From positions 1 to 5,547 of the forward strand of contig CAJLYN010000159.1 of assembly GCA_905210875.1 (NCBI GenBank): 5,547 nt of DNA, written 5' to 3'. Shown here piece by piece: positions 4,407 through 5,547 of this stretch. The position numbers were made by a program, and so were the translations under genes. Each line of letters opens with the position of its first letter. Positions within the stretch are counted from its first letter, which is position 1. Below the pieces are notes generated by a model. That model ran no database searches, was not told the DNA's origin, and saw only the letters and a program-made list of their open reading frames with translations. Source of the stretch: an uncultured Bacteroides sp. Lineage in GTDB: Bacteria > Bacteroidota > Bacteroidia > Bacteroidales > UBA11471.

Positions 4407-5547
4407 ATGGAACTGAACGAAATTTTTTATCAACACTATTGGTGGTTTCTGATATCCCTGTTGGGTGCGTTGCTGGTGTTCCTGTTGTTTGTGCAGGGCG
4501 GACAGACACTTCTCTCTTCTTTGTCTCGAACATCGGAGGAGCGTACATTGCTTGTCAATTCGTTGGGCCGCAAATGGGAATACACATTTACTACGCTGGT
4601 TGTTTTCGGCGGAGCCTTTTTTGCATCGTTCCCGCTCTTTTATTCCACCAGTTTCGGTGGAGCTTATTGGCTGTGGATGGCCATCTTGTTCAGCTTCATC
4701 ATACAGGCTGTCTCGTATGAGTACCGTTCAAAAAAAGGCAACCTTCTCGGTAGGAGTGTCTACGACACTTTCTTGCTCATCAACGGAGTAGTAGGGGTGG
4801 TGCTCCTCGGTGTGGCCGTAGGTACATTCTTTACCGGTGCCGACTTCCGTGTCGATAAAGCACAGCTCTACGACGACCTTGCGATGCCGATTATTTCGAC
4901 TTGGCAGAATCCGTGGCACGGCCTCGAAGCCGTTGCCAACTGGCGTAATCTGCTCTTGGGTGTAACCCTCTTTTTTCTGGCACGTGTGCAGGCACTTCTC
5001 TATTTTATCAATAACATCGACGATGAAACGATATATGCCCGGGCACGCAGGCAACTGCTGTATAATGCGGTGCCTTTCGTGGTGCTTTTCCTTGTTTTCG
5101 TTGGAGCAACTCTGGTTTCGGACGGTTACCAGTTCGACCCCGCTTCGGGTGAGATTTCGATGCGCCCCTACAAGTATTTTTACAACATGGTCGAGATGCC
5201 GTGGGCTATGGCACTTTTCCTGCTAGGTGTGGCGGGTGTGCTTTATGCCATAGTGCGGACAGCTTTTGGGCAACGCTGGATTCATGGTATCTGGTATAGT
5301 GGAGCCGGTACTGTCTTGGTGGTATTGAGCCTTTTCTTCATTGCCGGCTATAACAATACACCCTATTATCCGTCGACGGTCGACAGTCAGAGTTCGTTGA
5401 CGATTTACAATAGCTCGTCGAGCCTCTTTACGCTGGAAGTTATGAGCCTTGTTTCGCTGCTCATACCTTTTGTCTTGGCTTATATTTTTTGGGCGTGGCG
5501 GGCCATGGATCGCAAGTCTATTACTACCGACGAAATGAAGGGAGAAG
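4407..5547 (+). CDS. cydB: Cytochrome bd oxidase subunit II, 3' end cut by the window
   Basis: The frame from the ATG at 4407 is open to the right edge, giving 380 residues and no stop. Family length and the hydrophilic tail after residue 366 (MDRKSITTDEMKGE) suggest only a few codons are missing. About nine hydrophobic spans are visible (roughly 12-35, 60-79, 85-104, 121-143, 180-202, 220-238, 266-286, 297-315, 346-365). The segment YYPSTVDSQSSLTIYNSSSS (320-339) matches the family's conserved late periplasmic loop, and NSLGRKWEYTFTT (51-63) aligns with the region around E. coli Asp58, with Glu58 here. The near-N-terminal acidic motif of E. coli CydB (TDGFDMG) appears as VQGGQTL, with Gln30 and Gln33 replacing the two Asp; I believe this variant is usual in Bacteroidota. 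CydB carries no heme; it pairs with CydA and stabilises the heme-binding subunit. It starts 2 bases after the cydA stop, behind an A-rich stretch that can serve for initiation. Confidence 0.95.
   Translation, partial: MELNEIFYQHYWWFLISLLGALLVFLLFVQGGQTLLSSLSRTSEERTLLVNSLGRKWEYTFTTLVVFGGAFFASFPLFYSTSFGGAYWLWMAILFSFIIQAVSYEYRSKKGNLLGRSVYDTFLLINGVVGVVLLGVAVGTFFTGADFRVDKAQLYDDLAMPIISTWQNPWHGLEAVANWRNLLLGVTLFFLARVQALLYFINNIDDETIYARARRQLLYNAVPFVVLFLVFVGATLVSDGYQFDPASGEISMRPYKYFYNMVEMPWAMALFLLGVAGVLYAIVRTAFGQRWIHGIWYSGAGTVLVVLSLFFIAGYNNTPYYPSTVDSQSSLTIYNSSSSLFTLEVMSLVSLLIPFVLAYIFWAWRAMDRKSITTDEMKGE

Noticed and set aside
4439..4791. Plus-strand open frames of 93 and 108 codons inside cydB
   Set aside because: They lie in other frames of the cydB gene, whose own frame is open from 4407 to the window end and matches the family throughout.
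1..5547. tRNA or rRNA genes, CRISPR arrays, insertion sequences or attachment sites
   Set aside because: I found no cloverleaf-like segment, no regularly spaced repeats, no transposase motif and no terminal inverted repeats with target duplications.

Overview
The window reads as chromosomal DNA from an anaerobic Bacteroidota, most likely the order Bacteroidales. The signs are two promoter-like sites of the Bacteroidota type (TAnnTTTG at -7), A/T-rich start regions without strong Shine-Dalgarno sequences, a DUF4492-cydA-cydB gene order, and a bd-oxidase subunit II with the FVQGGQ variant of the family motif. Coding GC is about 50 to 54 percent where I counted it by hand. The genus cannot be fixed from this window.

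Left part (1-1655, minus strand): two consecutive genes for secreted or periplasmic proteins of unknown function. One is a complete 494-residue protein with a signal peptide. The next starts 81 bases beyond it and runs off the left edge. A possible 23-codon ORF lies between them. The long gene is compositionally split: the half encoding the C-terminus is much more AT-rich than the half encoding the N-terminus.

Middle part (1656-2407, plus strand): after a divergent intergenic region comes a 170-residue ferritin-superfamily protein of the Dps-like (DPSL, 'thioferritin') type, an iron-oxidising and peroxide-consuming mini-ferritin. It is followed by a strong GC-rich hairpin terminator, so it appears to be a self-contained unit.

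Right part (2417-5547, plus strand): a cytochrome bd oxidase operon. Two tandem Bacteroidota-type promoters precede a DUF4492 small membrane protein, then cydA, then cydB, which is cut by the right edge close to its expected 3' end. Between the two promoters is an unannotated 33-codon ORF with one hydrophobic segment. Its stop overlaps the DUF4492 start as ATGA. The same stretch holds a perfect hairpin, a 9-bp direct repeat spaced 30 bp, and a second inverted repeat between the -33 and -7 boxes of the proximal promoter.

Functionally the right two thirds form an oxygen-handling neighbourhood. Cytochrome bd reduces traces of O2 to water with quinol electrons, and the DPSL mini-ferritin removes iron and peroxide. 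The most interesting undescribed candidate is the 33-residue membrane peptide ORF coupled to DUF4492 at the head of the cyd operon. It is short and T-rich, so it needs comparative support.
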